Source of the DNA: Moorena producens 3L
Lineage (GTDB): Bacteria > Cyanobacteriota > Cyanobacteriia > Cyanobacteriales > Coleofasciculaceae
Direction of reading: 5' to 3'
DNA length: 64,000 nucleotides
Assembly: GCF_000211815.1 (NCBI RefSeq)
Contig: NZ_GL890825.1
Coordinates: 293,386 to 357,385, forward strand
Shown here: positions 1 through 8,130 of the stretch, piece after piece
Position numbering within the stretch: the stretch's first letter is position 1
Layout: the number at the start of each line of letters is the position of its first letter
Notes under the pieces: generated by a model
Databases searched by the model: none
Told to the model about the DNA's origin: nothing
The model's input: only the letters and a program-made list of their open reading frames with translations
Translations under genes and position numbers: made by a program

Positions 1-86
1 GAAAGACCTCCTGCGCCACCTCCCACAATAATGGTGTCGTAAATTTTGTCAGTGGATTCTTGAAGATTTTGTTTTTTGAGTTTCAT
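1..86 (-). CDS. Partial FAD/NAD-binding oxidoreductase (N-terminus only)
   Basis: The minus strand from the ATG at 86 reads MKLKKQNLQESTDKIYDTII then VGGGAGGLS and runs off the window edge. The beta strand followed by GGGAGG is the dinucleotide-binding (Rossmann) signature of flavoproteins such as thioredoxin-reductase-like or other FAD-dependent oxidoreductases. A GAGG stretch about ten bases upstream of the ATG supports this start. Only 28 codons are visible, so the subfamily and substrate cannot be stated. It is transcribed away from the heptamer repeat field at 120-385. Confidence 0.6.
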   Translation of the reverse strand, partial: MKLKKQNLQESTDKIYDTIIVGGGAGGL

Positions 87-119
87 GATATTACCTCTGT
101 AGTGGGTTGGAATAAAATC

Positions 120-385
120 TATCGTAAGCATTCAGCGATCAGCGGTCAGTGGTCAGCGGTCAGTGCTCAGCAGTCAGCTGATATAACAGAGATTAAGCCA
201 ATGCTTACCTATTTGATTCAAAAGCTGAAAGGTAAGCATTCAGGCGTCAGCCTTCAGCCTTTAGCTGAAAGCTGAAAGCTGATAACTGATAGCTAATAGC
301 TGATAACTGATAGCTGAAAGCTGATAACTGATAGCTAATAGCTGAAAGCTGAAAGCTGATAGCTGAAAGCTGATAGCTGAATACT
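120..385. repeat. Heptanucleotide repeat field (GCTGATA/GCTGAAA and CAGCGGT-like units)
   Basis: Tandem 7-nt units of the types gctgata, actgata, gctaata and gctgaaa fill about 260-385; related tcagcgg/tcagtgg units lie at 128-180. The word taagcattcag occurs at 126 and again at 232, and its complement at about 200, so several blocks are bounded by the same word. The same word bounds arrays near 14.8, 30.6, 51.6 and 59.9 kb. No gene is seen here; the short ORF reading through it is repeat translation. Confidence 0.8.
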
Positions 386-410
386 TAAACTATTCAAATG
401 AAATTTGAAA

Positions 411-1064
411 TTAATTAAGATGTCCTGTTTTAACGTAAATTAAACAGCCTTCTTGACTAAAGGGAGTATGAGTACTGCCATCAGGATTGCGTATCCAAGT
501 TCCTTTAGGATAAGTTCCATGTTCATCTTCAAACACCCCTTCAATCACATAAATTTCTTCTCCACCAAAATGACTATGGTGTTTAAAAATAGTTCCAGGT
601 TCCCATTTAACTAGAGCAACATTTTCTGTACTATGAGTATGTAAGGGCATTACCTGTAATCCTTTAACTAAACCTGGAACCCAAGAATTATTAGTTGTAT
701 CGATTACTACTCGCTCTTGATCGTCAGGAGACATTTGCCATAGTTTCACCAGAATCGTACAACCTGATTCACTTTTAGGAGTATGGCTTGAACCTACGGG
801 ATTGCGGACATAAGTACCAGAGGGATAATCTCCTTTTTCATCAGAAAATATGCCATCTAAAACTAGAAATTCTTCACCACCACCATGAGTATGAGCAGAA
901 AAGAAACTACCAGTTTCATAGCGAACCAGAGAGGTTGCTCTAGCTACTTCCTCTCCATCCCTTTCCAACATCCGACGCTGTACACCGGCCATAGGAGAAT
1001 CAACCCAAGGTAGCTCTTCGCTATAGACAACAACTCGTTGACTTAAATCTGCATGAATCTGCAT
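411..1064 (-). CDS. Two-domain cupin protein, ChrR-like
   Basis: A 217-residue protein made of two homologous ChrR-type cupin domains in tandem (about residues 40-105 and 140-205). Each carries a metal-site pattern: HTHGGGEEFLVLDG with a downstream H (SSHTP) in the first, and HHSHFGGEEIYVIEG with STHTP in the second. The His-rich motif plus the Glu suggests a bound divalent metal. Related cupins are the sensory half of anti-sigma factors, but no sigma-binding N-terminal domain is seen, so this is a stand-alone bicupin, possibly an oxidoreductase or isomerase. The ATG has a strong AGGAGG eight bases upstream. It is last in the minus-strand block SDR-cupin next to a TetR-controlled cluster, which suggests a stress or detoxification role (inference). 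Confidence 0.8.
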   Translation of the reverse strand: MQIHADLSQRVVVYSEELPWVDSPMAGVQRRMLERDGEEVARATSLVRYETGSFFSAHTHGGGEEFLVLDGIFSDEKGDYPSGTYVRNPVGSSHTPKSESGCTILVKLWQMSPDDQERVVIDTTNNSWVPGLVKGLQVMPLHTHSTENVALVKWEPGTIFKHHSHFGGEEIYVIEGVFEDEHGTYPKGTWIRNPDGSTHTPFSQEGCLIYVKTGHLN

Positions 1065-1104
1065 GGCAACCTCCTGACATTATGTTTATTGTTGGAATCT
1101 CTAA

Positions 1105-1866
1105 TTATTGCTTGAGATTGCTAGTACCATCACCACCAGCATCAACCCCACCATCCACAGGAAGAATCACGCCGGTAACCCAATTGGCATTAGCCAGATA
1201 CAGCACTGCATCAGCAATATCTTTCGGTGTGCCAACTCTGCCAAGAGGCTGCTGCTGATTCAAATCATCCACAGTTTCTTGGTTCACTTCCCCCAGCAAT
1301 GGTGTAAGAACAATGCCAGGGGCTACAGCATTAATCCGAATCTTGTCTGCTGCTAGCTCCACAGATAAGTTTTTTACCATTGCTGTGATAGCAGCCTTCG
1401 CCATAATCGGTGCAGAAGACGGCAAAGCCTTAATCCCATTAAATGCAAGTATTGTACTGATGTTGACGACCGCGCCGCCATCCCCCTGCTTTCTCATCTG
1501 TTTGACGGTTTCCTGGGTTAGTGCAAAAGTACCCCTTACATATCCCAGGTACCGTGAGAGCTCGTCAATTGTGTAATCAGTGAAGTTCTTGACGGCAAAG
1601 ATGCCTGCATTATTAATCAAAACATCAACTCTACCAAACTTGGCAACGGTCTCAGTAACCATTTTAGGAGCGAATGTAGGATCAGTAATGTCCCCTGCTA
1701 TAATCTGGATGCGATCAGGCTGATTCAGCTTTTGGGCTGCACTTTCAAGCTTTGAGAGAGTTCTGCCATTGATCATTACATTTGCCCCAGTGTTCAGAAA
1801 CCCTTCAGCAATTGCATAGCCTATGCCAGTTGCGCCACCTGTAATAATAACAGTTTGAGTGGCCAT
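1105..1866 (-). CDS. SDR-family protein, catalytic Tyr apparently replaced
   Basis: A 253-residue short-chain dehydrogenase/reductase fold: the TGGATGIG cofactor motif near the N-terminus, DVLINNAG in the middle, and VNIST with the catalytic Ser region. In the usual YxxxK motif the Lys is present (SAPIMAK) but the residue four before it is Pro, not Tyr, so normal hydride-transfer chemistry may be impaired or use another residue. The C-terminal WVTGVILPVDGG is typical of classical SDRs. The start is placed at the ATG at 1866, preceded by GGAGG; a TTG five codons upstream overlaps that ribosome site and is unlikely. It is followed about 40 bases later by the bicupin gene, probably in one transcript. 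Confidence 0.85.
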   Translation of the reverse strand: MATQTVIITGGATGIGYAIAEGFLNTGANVMINGRTLSKLESAAQKLNQPDRIQIIAGDITDPTFAPKMVTETVAKFGRVDVLINNAGIFAVKNFTDYTIDELSRYLGYVRGTFALTQETVKQMRKQGDGGAVVNISTILAFNGIKALPSSAPIMAKAAITAMVKNLSVELAADKIRINAVAPGIVLTPLLGEVNQETVDDLNQQQPLGRVGTPKDIADAVLYLANANWVTGVILPVDGGVDAGGDGTSNLKQ

Positions 1867-1947
1867 ACTATTTACCTCCAATTTAGTTCAACGATTCTTA
1901 TCGGTTTACACCTCATGACAGCTAAGTAGTGGGAAATAACTAAGACT

Positions 1948-2009
1948 AATTGTTAGCTCTGTCTAAAGTTTTGCCAATGTTGACAAAACTTTAGACAGAG
2001 CTAACAATT
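1948..2009. repeat. Perfect 26-bp inverted repeat (hairpin)
   Basis: Bases 1948-1973 and 1984-2009 are exact reverse complements with a 10-base loop (ccaatgttga). An outer pair, taagtagt at 1924 and actactta at 2017, extends the symmetry imperfectly. It sits in the gap between the broken hydrolase gene and the SDR gene. On the plus strand the right arm ends in a short T run. It could be a terminator-like hairpin or a small palindromic mobile element; the length and perfection favour the latter. Confidence 0.85.
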
Positions 2010-2063
2010 TTTGTCCGACTACTTATACTGTCATTATACCTAATTATGGACTAATTTTCCTGA

Positions 2064-3097
2064 CTACTTAGGGGAATTAGAACGAACAAAGTTGCGAATG
2101 TAATTAGCAATCAACTCTAGATCTTCCTCAAGGGCAAAATGACCGGTATCTAGGATATGGAATTCGAGGTTTTTGAGATCCCGCTTGTAGGGATGGGCTC
2201 CTTCTTCGGGAAAGATGTAGTCACCTTTGCCCCAAACAATTAGGGTTGGAGGTTGAAACTGACGGAAATATTCCTGCCATTGTGGGTAGAGACTCGGGTT
2301 AGTACCATAGCTGTAAAACAGTTCCAATTGAATTTCTTTGTTGCCAGGACGGTCGAGCAAATATTGGTCGTGGAACCAATTGTCTGGAGCAATGGTTTCT
2401 GGATTGCGCACTCCATTAGTGTATTGCCACTTAGTCGATTCGAGGGTTAGAAAATCCGCTAGAACTTGAGCATTTTCAGGAGTTTTGTCCTGCCAGTAAG
2501 CCTTGAGTGGTTCCCAAAACTCTCGCAAACCTTCTTCATAGGCATTACCATTCTGCACAATCAGCCCTAGGGCGTGTTTTCAAAGTTTTCGGCAAGATTA
2601 TGATCCCCCCCAGCCCCCCTTAAAAAAGGGGGGAGCCATACTCAAAGTCCCCCTTTTTTAAGGGGGACCAACGGGGGATCTCCGAGTTTGAAGACACGCC
2701 CTAGCACTTTGTTGGGATATTTGCTAGCTAGACGGTAACCTACTGGTGCGCCATAGTCCATCACATAGAGAAAGTATTGTTGTAAATCCAATTTAATCGT
2801 CAACTTTTCGACGATATCTGCCAATTTATCAAAGCTATATTCAAATTCATCAACCTTCGGCATGGAACTGGCACCAAAACCAGGATAATCTGGGGCAATC
2901 AGGTGGAATTCGTCTGCAAGGGCGGGAATTAGATTTCGGAACATGTGGGAGGAAGTAGGAAATCCATGTAACAAGAGGATGGTAGGGGCGTTTTTGGAGC
3001 CAGCTTCCCGATAGAAAATATCAAGTCCATGGCCAAAAGGCCACGCTACGCGAACAATCTCAATAGTTTTGTGCATTGTGGTGTTTAGGTTAGTCAT
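2064..3097 (-). pseudogene. Alpha/beta hydrolase gene split by a MITE
   Basis: Two minus-strand pieces belong to one gene. The 5' piece (3097-2704) encodes the start of an alpha/beta hydrolase with LLLHGFPTSS (oxyanion region) and LIAPDYPGFGAS; the usual nucleophile position reads YVMDYGAPVG, an Asp nucleophile as in haloalkane dehalogenase/epoxide hydrolase relatives. The 3' piece (2567-2064) restores the frame with LIVQNGNAYEEGL and ends with the acid and His regions (WGKGDYIFP, DTGHFALEED). Removing the insert joins KVLG to LIVQN exactly. The insert adds 134 bases, shifting the frame and introducing stops. A short in-frame palindromic repeat (RVAWPFGHG, about 3034-3060) also lies near the N-terminus. 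The intact ancestor probably detoxified halogenated or epoxide compounds (inference). Confidence 0.85.
2568..2703. mobile_element. 132-bp MITE with TA target duplication
   Basis: The element is bounded by TA on both sides (2568-2569 and 2702-2703). Its termini are inverted repeats: gggcgtgttttcaaa on the left and tttgaagacacgccc on the right, 14 of 15 matching. Internally it holds a second inverted repeat made of C/G runs (cccccttaaaaaaggggg types) common in cyanobacterial intergenic repeats. TA duplication points to mobilisation by an IS630/Tc1-mariner-like transposase supplied in trans. It carries no coding sequence. Confidence 0.85.
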
Positions 3098-3167
3098 GAT
3101 GATTACGTTCCTTGGTGATAATTGATTTAGTTTTTACAGTTCAAACTAGATGAGGAGAGCTTCAATT

Positions 3168-3770
3168 TTAGGGAGAAAGTTGAGCTAGTTGTTTCTCTAA
3201 CTCTTGAATGCGAGCTTCTAGGGAAGCTTTCATTTGGGCAAATTCTTCTTCTGAATAACGAATCGGGATATGTTGGGGACAATTCCAGTCAAATGCCTCA
3301 ACTTTAATTATGAATACTCGTCCCAATTCCGCCTGATAATTAGGATCGGCTAATTGATTGAGCAGTTGTGGGTCGTTATCAATAACTTGAGCCCTTCCCC
3401 AAATCTTTAATCGGCGACGGTGAGCGTAATCCATCAAAAATAGAAAAACGCGATCGCTTTCAGACAAGTTACCGACACTGATGTATTGCAGATTTCCTTG
3501 AAAATCCACAAAACCCAAGGTTTTATCATCCAGAACTTTGAGGAATCCTTTGGGCCCTCCACGAAACTGGATGTAAGGCCAACCGTTACTGTTGACCGTA
3601 CCCATATAGAAACTATCCCGTGCAGCGATAAATTCTGTTTCTTTAGCAGTCAGAGTATCTGTGCTGATGCCTCGTTTGGCGAATTGGTCATAAATTTCCC
3701 GAGAGCCGTAGCGGGTTTGAGCGTTTTTGACTCCAGGGGTAAAAGCAATATTGGTAAATTGTCGTGCCAT
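3168..3770 (-). CDS. Pyridoxamine 5'-phosphate oxidase-like flavoprotein
   Basis: A 200-residue protein of the PNPOx-like split-barrel family. The segment FIAARDSFYMGTVNSNGWPYIQFRGGPKGFLKVLDD is the typical first strand pair that lines the flavin site, and NRVFLFLMDY-like and LKIWGRAQVI segments follow. The C-terminus (about 175-198) is a short amphipathic helix or coiled coil. Members bind FMN or F420 or are general stress flavoproteins; true vitamin B6 activity is not implied. It is the first gene of the minus-strand block and faces tetR across about 230 bases containing palindromic operators, so it is the most likely target of that repressor. Confidence 0.85.
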   Translation of the reverse strand: MARQFTNIAFTPGVKNAQTRYGSREIYDQFAKRGISTDTLTAKETEFIAARDSFYMGTVNSNGWPYIQFRGGPKGFLKVLDDKTLGFVDFQGNLQYISVGNLSESDRVFLFLMDYAHRRRLKIWGRAQVIDNDPQLLNQLADPNYQAELGRVFIIKVEAFDWNCPQHIPIRYSEEEFAQMKASLEARIQELEKQLAQLSP

Positions 3771-3815
3771 CAGAAATCCCCTTATTTATCTAGACCGTTA
3801 TTTATGTAAGCTGCA

Positions 3816-3978
3816 TTTATGTAGACCGGTCTGTCTATTTTTAGGTTAATAGACAGGTCTGTATAAAGTCAAGGATTTTCCGCTGATTTTTTTGTAAAGT
3901 TTTGTTAAGCAGTGCCCGATAGTCACAGGACACTGAGGAGGGGAAAGTGTTAGCCTAAACTAGACAGACTTGTCTATT
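3816..3978. promoter_or_regulatory. TetR-type palindromic operators
   Basis: The divergent gap between the PNPOx-like gene and tetR contains related palindromes: tagaccggtctgtcta at 3822-3837, tagacaggtctgta at 3850-3863 and tagacagacttgtcta at 3961-3976, plus a half site tagaccg at 3791. The shared pattern is TAGAC(A/C)-N4-(T)GTCTA. Spacing and symmetry fit a dimeric TetR repressor; the last site lies about 20 bases before the tetR ATG, which suggests autorepression. Confidence 0.75.
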
Positions 3979-3997
3979 CAAATCTGATTCAGTAACC

Positions 3998-4618
3998 ATG
4001 ACCAAATTGACTTCATCTCGTAAACCAGTTCGCGATCGCATTTTAGAGAAAGCCTCTGAGCTCTTTTACAAAGAGGGTATTCAGAATGTGGGGATTGATC
4101 GCATCATTTCCGAGTCTGGTGTGGCCAAGATGTCACTTTACAACCACTTCAAATCGAAGGATGCTCTGATTGAAGCATTCCTACGACAGCGGGGCGAGAG
4201 CTGGCGTGCCTGGTTTATAGAAACTGTTGCCCAACATAGTTCAGATCCCAAAGAGCGTCTATTAGCAATCTTTGATGTGCTTCAATTATGGTTTGAGGCT
4301 CCAGATTTTCGCGGCTGTGCTTTCATTAACGCTACTGTAGAGTTGGCCAAGCCCAATCACCCAGGTTATCAGGCGGCTTTGGAGCACCAACAAGCGGTTT
4401 ATGCCTATATTCTCGATCTGGCTCAAGCTACAGGCATTACTGATCCTGAATTATTGGCTCGACAGTTTTTACTGCTTGTGCAAGGCTCAATTGTTGTAGC
4501 GATGATGGAGGGGAACTCCATAGCAGCAGCACAAGGGAAAACCGTTGCTTCAGGATTATTAGGGAATAGGGAGTCGGGAGTCGGGAGTCGGGAGTCGGGA
4601 AGTCAGAAGAGGGAATAG
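3998..4618 (+). CDS. TetR/AcrR family transcriptional regulator
   Basis: A 206-residue repressor. The N-terminal helix-turn-helix domain (about residues 12-60) has the family pattern RDRILEKASELFYKEGIQNVGIDRIISESGVAKMSLYNHFKSKDALI. The C-terminal ligand domain contains CAFINATVELAKPNHPGYQAA, typical of the group that responds to small electrophilic or aromatic molecules and controls neighbouring reductases. It is divergent from the PNPOx/hydrolase/SDR/cupin block and has operator palindromes upstream. The last 20 or so codons are read from a gggagtc heptamer array (about 4565-4600), so the natural C-terminus has been replaced or extended by repeat DNA; this tail is probably not functional. 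Confidence 0.85.
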   Translation: MTKLTSSRKPVRDRILEKASELFYKEGIQNVGIDRIISESGVAKMSLYNHFKSKDALIEAFLRQRGESWRAWFIETVAQHSSDPKERLLAIFDVLQLWFEAPDFRGCAFINATVELAKPNHPGYQAALEHQQAVYAYILDLAQATGITDPELLARQFLLLVQGSIVVAMMEGNSIAAAQGKTVASGLLGNRESGVGSRESGSQKRE

Positions 4619-4769
4619 GGAAATGCGATCGCACTGGTTTGTGGACGGTTGAGGGTCAATCAAAAAACCGTTGCGTCAATGGTGTAGATTAAATCAAGAT
4701 CAACTATGACCAAGTCAACTATCGAGTTGTCGCTTTTTTCCCCGCGCCAAGCACGGGGGTTTTCAGCTT

Positions 4770-5108
4770 TCAAGAACTCTTCATAAATATGAAAGAGAAG
4801 ATGGAAATTAGGACAACACCAATAACGAGATTCTCGACAGGTAGGGTAGATTGAGGGTTTTCAAGAAAATTGACTGTCGGTCTGACCACATTTTCCAGAT
4901 TTATGGGATTGTTAAACTGGACTTCTTGGAAATAAGAATAACTAGGCTCATAACTAGGCTCTTGGGGATTGATGAACACTAGAGAAACAGTTTGAGCCAT
5001 CGGACTCACTTCGGCTAATTCTTCAAAAACCAAGTTACGGGTGCCGTTAGCAGTCCTGGCGATGGCTGGACTGGTTGAGTTATAATAGATATCTGTGGTG
5101 AGAGACAC
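4770..5108 (-). CDS. Small predicted membrane-anchored protein, unknown
   Basis: I do not recognise this 112-residue protein. It has a hydrophobic C-terminal segment (LVIGVVLISIFSFIFM) ending in KSS, so it is probably anchored by its C-terminus. The only available start is a GTG at 5108. The frame stays open upstream for about 33 more codons and encodes a hydrophobic stretch (LPVTLVIVLLIS) that looks like a signal or membrane segment, yet no ATG, GTG or TTG precedes it. Either the gene has lost its original start or it begins at the GTG. A gap of more than 300 bases lies upstream. Confidence 0.4.
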   Translation of the reverse strand: MSLTTDIYYNSTSPAIARTANGTRNLVFEELAEVSPMAQTVSLVFINPQEPSYEPSYSYFQEVQFNNPINLENVVRPTVNFLENPQSTLPVENLVIGVVLISIFSFIFMKSS

Positions 5109-5316
5109 TTGACTAATAAGTAGTACTATAACTAAGGTTACAGGTAAAGCACCGCCTAGGCTATAGGGGTTTCTAGTCCAATCATACCATTAATAGATAA
5201 GATTAATAGATACGATTTATACTGAACAACTAAGACAGGAATAAAACTAAGCTCAAAGGAAGTTTAGGGACTAAGACTGTTGGCATTTTGCACTTATCAG
5301 CACGAGACCGATGTAC

Positions 5317-5371
5317 ACAGATACCGGATAGACTCAGAGAACGTCTATCGGTTAGTCTATCCTGTATCTGT
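5317..5371. repeat. 18-bp inverted repeat with 19-base loop
   Basis: Bases 5317-5334 and 5354-5371 are inverted copies (acagatac-ggatagact) with one mismatch, at 5325. The structure lies in the gap between two divergent or unrelated minus-strand genes. No T run follows on the minus strand, so a terminator role is doubtful; it may be a palindromic repeat. The rest of 5109-5440 shows nothing recognisable. Confidence 0.7.
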
Positions 5372-5440
5372 ATGTAAAAACCCATGGTGTGCTTTTCTGG
5401 TTGATCAAATGCATTCAGGGGGGACTATCCAAGCATGGTT

Positions 5441-5758
5441 TTAAGCCATAGCTGGATAAAGCATCACCCCTAGAGACACCACACCAGCAATGATCATGAG
5501 TCCAGCTGGCATAAACTTGCGAGTTTTAGCGAGCCGGATCGCAAAGACAATCACCAGTGCAGCTGCTACGGCTATCCCTAAGGTTTGTGCCCAGGGTTGT
5601 TCTTGAAGCTGCATTATTCCAGCAAATATTAGCAATAAACCGCTAATTACACCAGAAATGAGAGATATTTTGCTTTTGGCTTTAGCATAGCCCATGATTC
5701 CCCCAATCAGGGCTAAGATGCCGTATAAGAGTACTGCTGCAATACTTAGATTCATCAT
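5441..5758 (-). CDS. TMEM14-family small membrane protein
   Basis: About 105 residues, nearly all hydrophobic, with four predicted membrane helices. The Gly-rich pattern YGILALIGGIMGYAKAKSKISLISGVISGLLL and the later RLAKTRKFMPAGLMIIAGVVSLG match the TMEM14/UPF0136 family, found in cyanobacteria, chloroplast envelopes (FAX-type fatty acid export) and mitochondria. By analogy with plastid FAX proteins a role in lipid or fatty-acid movement is possible but not shown here. The start is set at one of two adjacent ATGs (5758 or 5755); an in-frame TTG five codons upstream is less likely. No clear ribosome site is visible. Confidence 0.8.
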   Translation of the reverse strand: MMNLSIAAVLLYGILALIGGIMGYAKAKSKISLISGVISGLLLIFAGIMQLQEQPWAQTLGIAVAAALVIVFAIRLAKTRKFMPAGLMIIAGVVSLGVMLYPAMA

Positions 5759-5858
5759 TAAATTTTTTGTCAAACTGAACTCAGTTATACCTCTAGCTCG
5801 ATACTTCTTTGGTCAAGTCAGCAGAAAACTTAACATTAGGGAGTAGGGAGTAGGGAGT

Positions 5859-6107
5859 AGGGAGTAGGGAGATTGGATGCAGTCATTAATCGTAGGGTGG
5901 GCAGTGCCTAGCAACGGGATTGGCAAGCTTGGTCAATCTGTCTGATCCACTGCCCACCCTACATGAACCAAGCTGATTGAGACTGGTGCCAGATGTCAGG
6001 GAGTAGGGAGATTGGATGCAGTCATTAATCCTAGGGTGGGCAGTGCCTAGCAACGGGATTGGCAAGCTTGGTCAATCTGTCTGATCCACTGCCCACCCTA
6101 CATGAAC
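5859..6107. repeat. 110-bp direct repeat pair carrying a hairpin MITE
   Basis: Segments 5859-5968 and 5998-6107 are identical except for one base (G at 5892, C at 6031), offset by 139. Each contains inverted termini gtagggtgggcagtg ... cactgcccaccctac around a 40-base centre, a typical cyanobacterial palindromic repeat. The first copy is preceded by a gggagta heptamer array (5838-5868), and a ggcaaga array follows at 6131-6163. The near identity implies a recent duplication. Confidence 0.9.
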
Positions 6108-6229
6108 TTGGTGAGGTACATTTTTAATTTTAGGCAAGAGGCAAGAGGCAAGAGGCAAGAGGCAACATAAAAAAAATATTGTGTACCTCATTAATCTAAA
6201 AAATGCTCTAGTGATTGACTAGCAACTAA

Positions 6230-7948
6230 TCAAAATAAGAAGTAACGCTGTGCCATGGGTAAAACCGTTGCGGGCTCGCATGTTAATAATTCCCCATCAG
6301 CTCTGACTTCATAGGTTTCTGGGTTGACCTCAATCTGTGGCAAGGCATCGTTGAGTTTCATGTCGGTCTTGCTCAAGTTGCGGGTGTTGGAAACGGCAAC
6401 AGCGGATTTTTGTAAGCCAATTTGAGCTGGGATGTCTTGGTCTAAGGCAGCTTGGGACACAAAGGTAACGGATGTGGCTGCGATCGCACCACCAAAACTA
6501 CCAAACATCGGACGCATATGAATCGGCTGGGGTGTGGGAATACTAGCATTGGCATCACCCATTTGGGACCATGCGATCGCACCACCTTTAATCACTATCT
6601 CTGGCTTGACTCCAAACATGGCTGGACGCCACAGACACAAATCCGCTAGCTTCCCTTCTGCGATGGAACCGACATAATTAGCAATTCCGTGAGCGATCGC
6701 AGGATTAATCGTATACTTGGCAACGTAACGCTTGGCTCGGAAATTGTCATTTTCCCCAGTTTCCCCAGTAGTGGTGGATAACACTCCCCGTTGCACTTTC
6801 ATTTTGTGGGCTGTCTGCCAGGTACGGATAATCACTTCACCCACCCGTCCCATGGCTTGAGAATCAGAGGCAATCATACTAAAAGCCCCTAAATCATGAA
6901 GGATATCCTCAGCAGCAATAGTTTCCCGACGAATCCGGGACTCAGCGAAGGCCACATCTTCAGGAATCCCCCGGTCTAGGTGATGGCACACCATGAGCAT
7001 ATCGAGATGTTCTTCTAGGGTATTAACGGTATAGGGACGGGTAGGATTGGTAGAAGAGGGCAATACATTAGCTTCACTACACACTTTAATAATATCTGGA
7101 GCATGACCGCCCCCTGCTCCTTCGGTGTGGTAGGTGTGAATGACTCGGTTTTTGAAGGCAGCAATGGTATTTTCCACAAACCCAGCTTCATTAAGGGTAT
7201 CGGTATGAATTGCCACCTGGACATCAAACTGATCCGCCACACTTAAACAGGTATCAATAGCCGCTGGAGTAGTGCCCCAGTCTTCGTGCAGCTTCAATCC
7301 CATGGCACCTGCTATCACTTGTTCCTGTAATCCCTCGGGTTTAGCACTATTGCCTTTCCCTAAAAACCCTAGATTCACAGGAAATGCATCCGCAGCTTGC
7401 AGCATCCGGTGAATATTCCAAGCACCAGGAGTACAGGTTGTGGCGTTAGTGCCAGTGGCTGGACCTGTACCACCGCCGATCATAGTAGTGATACCAGATG
7501 CGATCGCAGTTTCAATCTGTTGGGGACAAATAAAGTGAATGTGAGCATCAATCCCCCCTGCTGTGACAATCATGCCTTCCCCAGCAACTGCTTCGGTGCT
7601 AGGACCAATAATAATAGTGACATTGTCCTGGATGTAGGGATTTCCAGCTTTGCCAATGTTAACTATTTTGCCATCTTTAATACCAATATCGGCTTTAACA
7701 ATACCCCACCAATCCAGGATTAGGGCGTTAGTGATCACCAAATCCACAGCACCCTCGGCGCGGGAGATGGGGGATTGTCCCATCCCATCTCTAATCACTT
7801 TACCACCACCGAATTTAACTTCATCACCATAGGTGGTGTAGTCCTGTTCCACTTCGATCACTAGTTCTGTATCAGCCAAGCGGATGCGATCGCCTACGGT
7901 AGGACCATAAGTTTCGGCGTAGGCACGACGATCCATACGATAACTCAT
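6230..7948 (-). CDS. ureC: Urease subunit alpha
   Basis: A 572-residue catalytic urease subunit, the expected size. It hydrolyses urea to ammonia and carbamate in the cytoplasm. All active-site motifs are visible: HIHFICPQQ (nickel His pair), GLKLHEDWG (the Lys that becomes carbamylated and bridges the two nickels), HTDTLNEAGFVE and HTYHTEGAGGGHAPDI (nickel His), MVCHHLDR (flap and catalytic His) and MIASDSQAMGR (nickel Asp). The start is the ATG at 7948, six bases after AAGGAG; two upstream TTG codons are discounted. It is the last gene of the minus-strand urease group, separated from ureB by a 7-nt repeat array. Nickel-insertion genes ureE, F and G are not in this window. Confidence 0.97.
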   Translation of the reverse strand: MSYRMDRRAYAETYGPTVGDRIRLADTELVIEVEQDYTTYGDEVKFGGGKVIRDGMGQSPISRAEGAVDLVITNALILDWWGIVKADIGIKDGKIVNIGKAGNPYIQDNVTIIIGPSTEAVAGEGMIVTAGGIDAHIHFICPQQIETAIASGITTMIGGGTGPATGTNATTCTPGAWNIHRMLQAADAFPVNLGFLGKGNSAKPEGLQEQVIAGAMGLKLHEDWGTTPAAIDTCLSVADQFDVQVAIHTDTLNEAGFVENTIAAFKNRVIHTYHTEGAGGGHAPDIIKVCSEANVLPSSTNPTRPYTVNTLEEHLDMLMVCHHLDRGIPEDVAFAESRIRRETIAAEDILHDLGAFSMIASDSQAMGRVGEVIIRTWQTAHKMKVQRGVLSTTTGETGENDNFRAKRYVAKYTINPAIAHGIANYVGSIAEGKLADLCLWRPAMFGVKPEIVIKGGAIAWSQMGDANASIPTPQPIHMRPMFGSFGGAIAATSVTFVSQAALDQDIPAQIGLQKSAVAVSNTRNLSKTDMKLNDALPQIEVNPETYEVRADGELLTCEPATVLPMAQRYFLF

Positions 7949-7966
7949 CAACAACTCCTTGATTAA

Positions 7967-8039
7967 GGGTAATAGGTAATGGGTAATGGGTAATAGGTAA
8001 TGGGTAATGGGTAATGGGTAATGGGTAATGGGTAATGGG
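7967..8039. repeat. Heptamer array (GGGTAAT) between ureB and ureC
   Basis: About ten tandem copies of gggtaat/aggtaat lie directly upstream of the ureC ribosome site, widening the ureB-ureC gap to about 180 bases. The small ORF that reads ITHYPLP repeats here is the array translated on the minus strand and is not a gene. Confidence 0.9.
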
Positions 8040-8130
8040 GAATTTTATCCCCTCGGCCAAACTCTGGGATTACCTCTGGGTAGCGCTTGCTTTAGAAAAA
8101 AAATAGTAACTGTATATCAAGTTGACAATA

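Noticed and set aside
1948..2009. Intrinsic terminator of the broken hydrolase gene
   Set aside because: On the minus strand no T run follows the hairpin, and 26 perfect base pairs are longer than usual, so it is kept as a repeat.
7872..8060. 62-residue minus-strand ORF with ITHYPLP repeats, and the similar 80-residue ORF at 8617-8859
   Set aside because: Both are translations of heptamer arrays.
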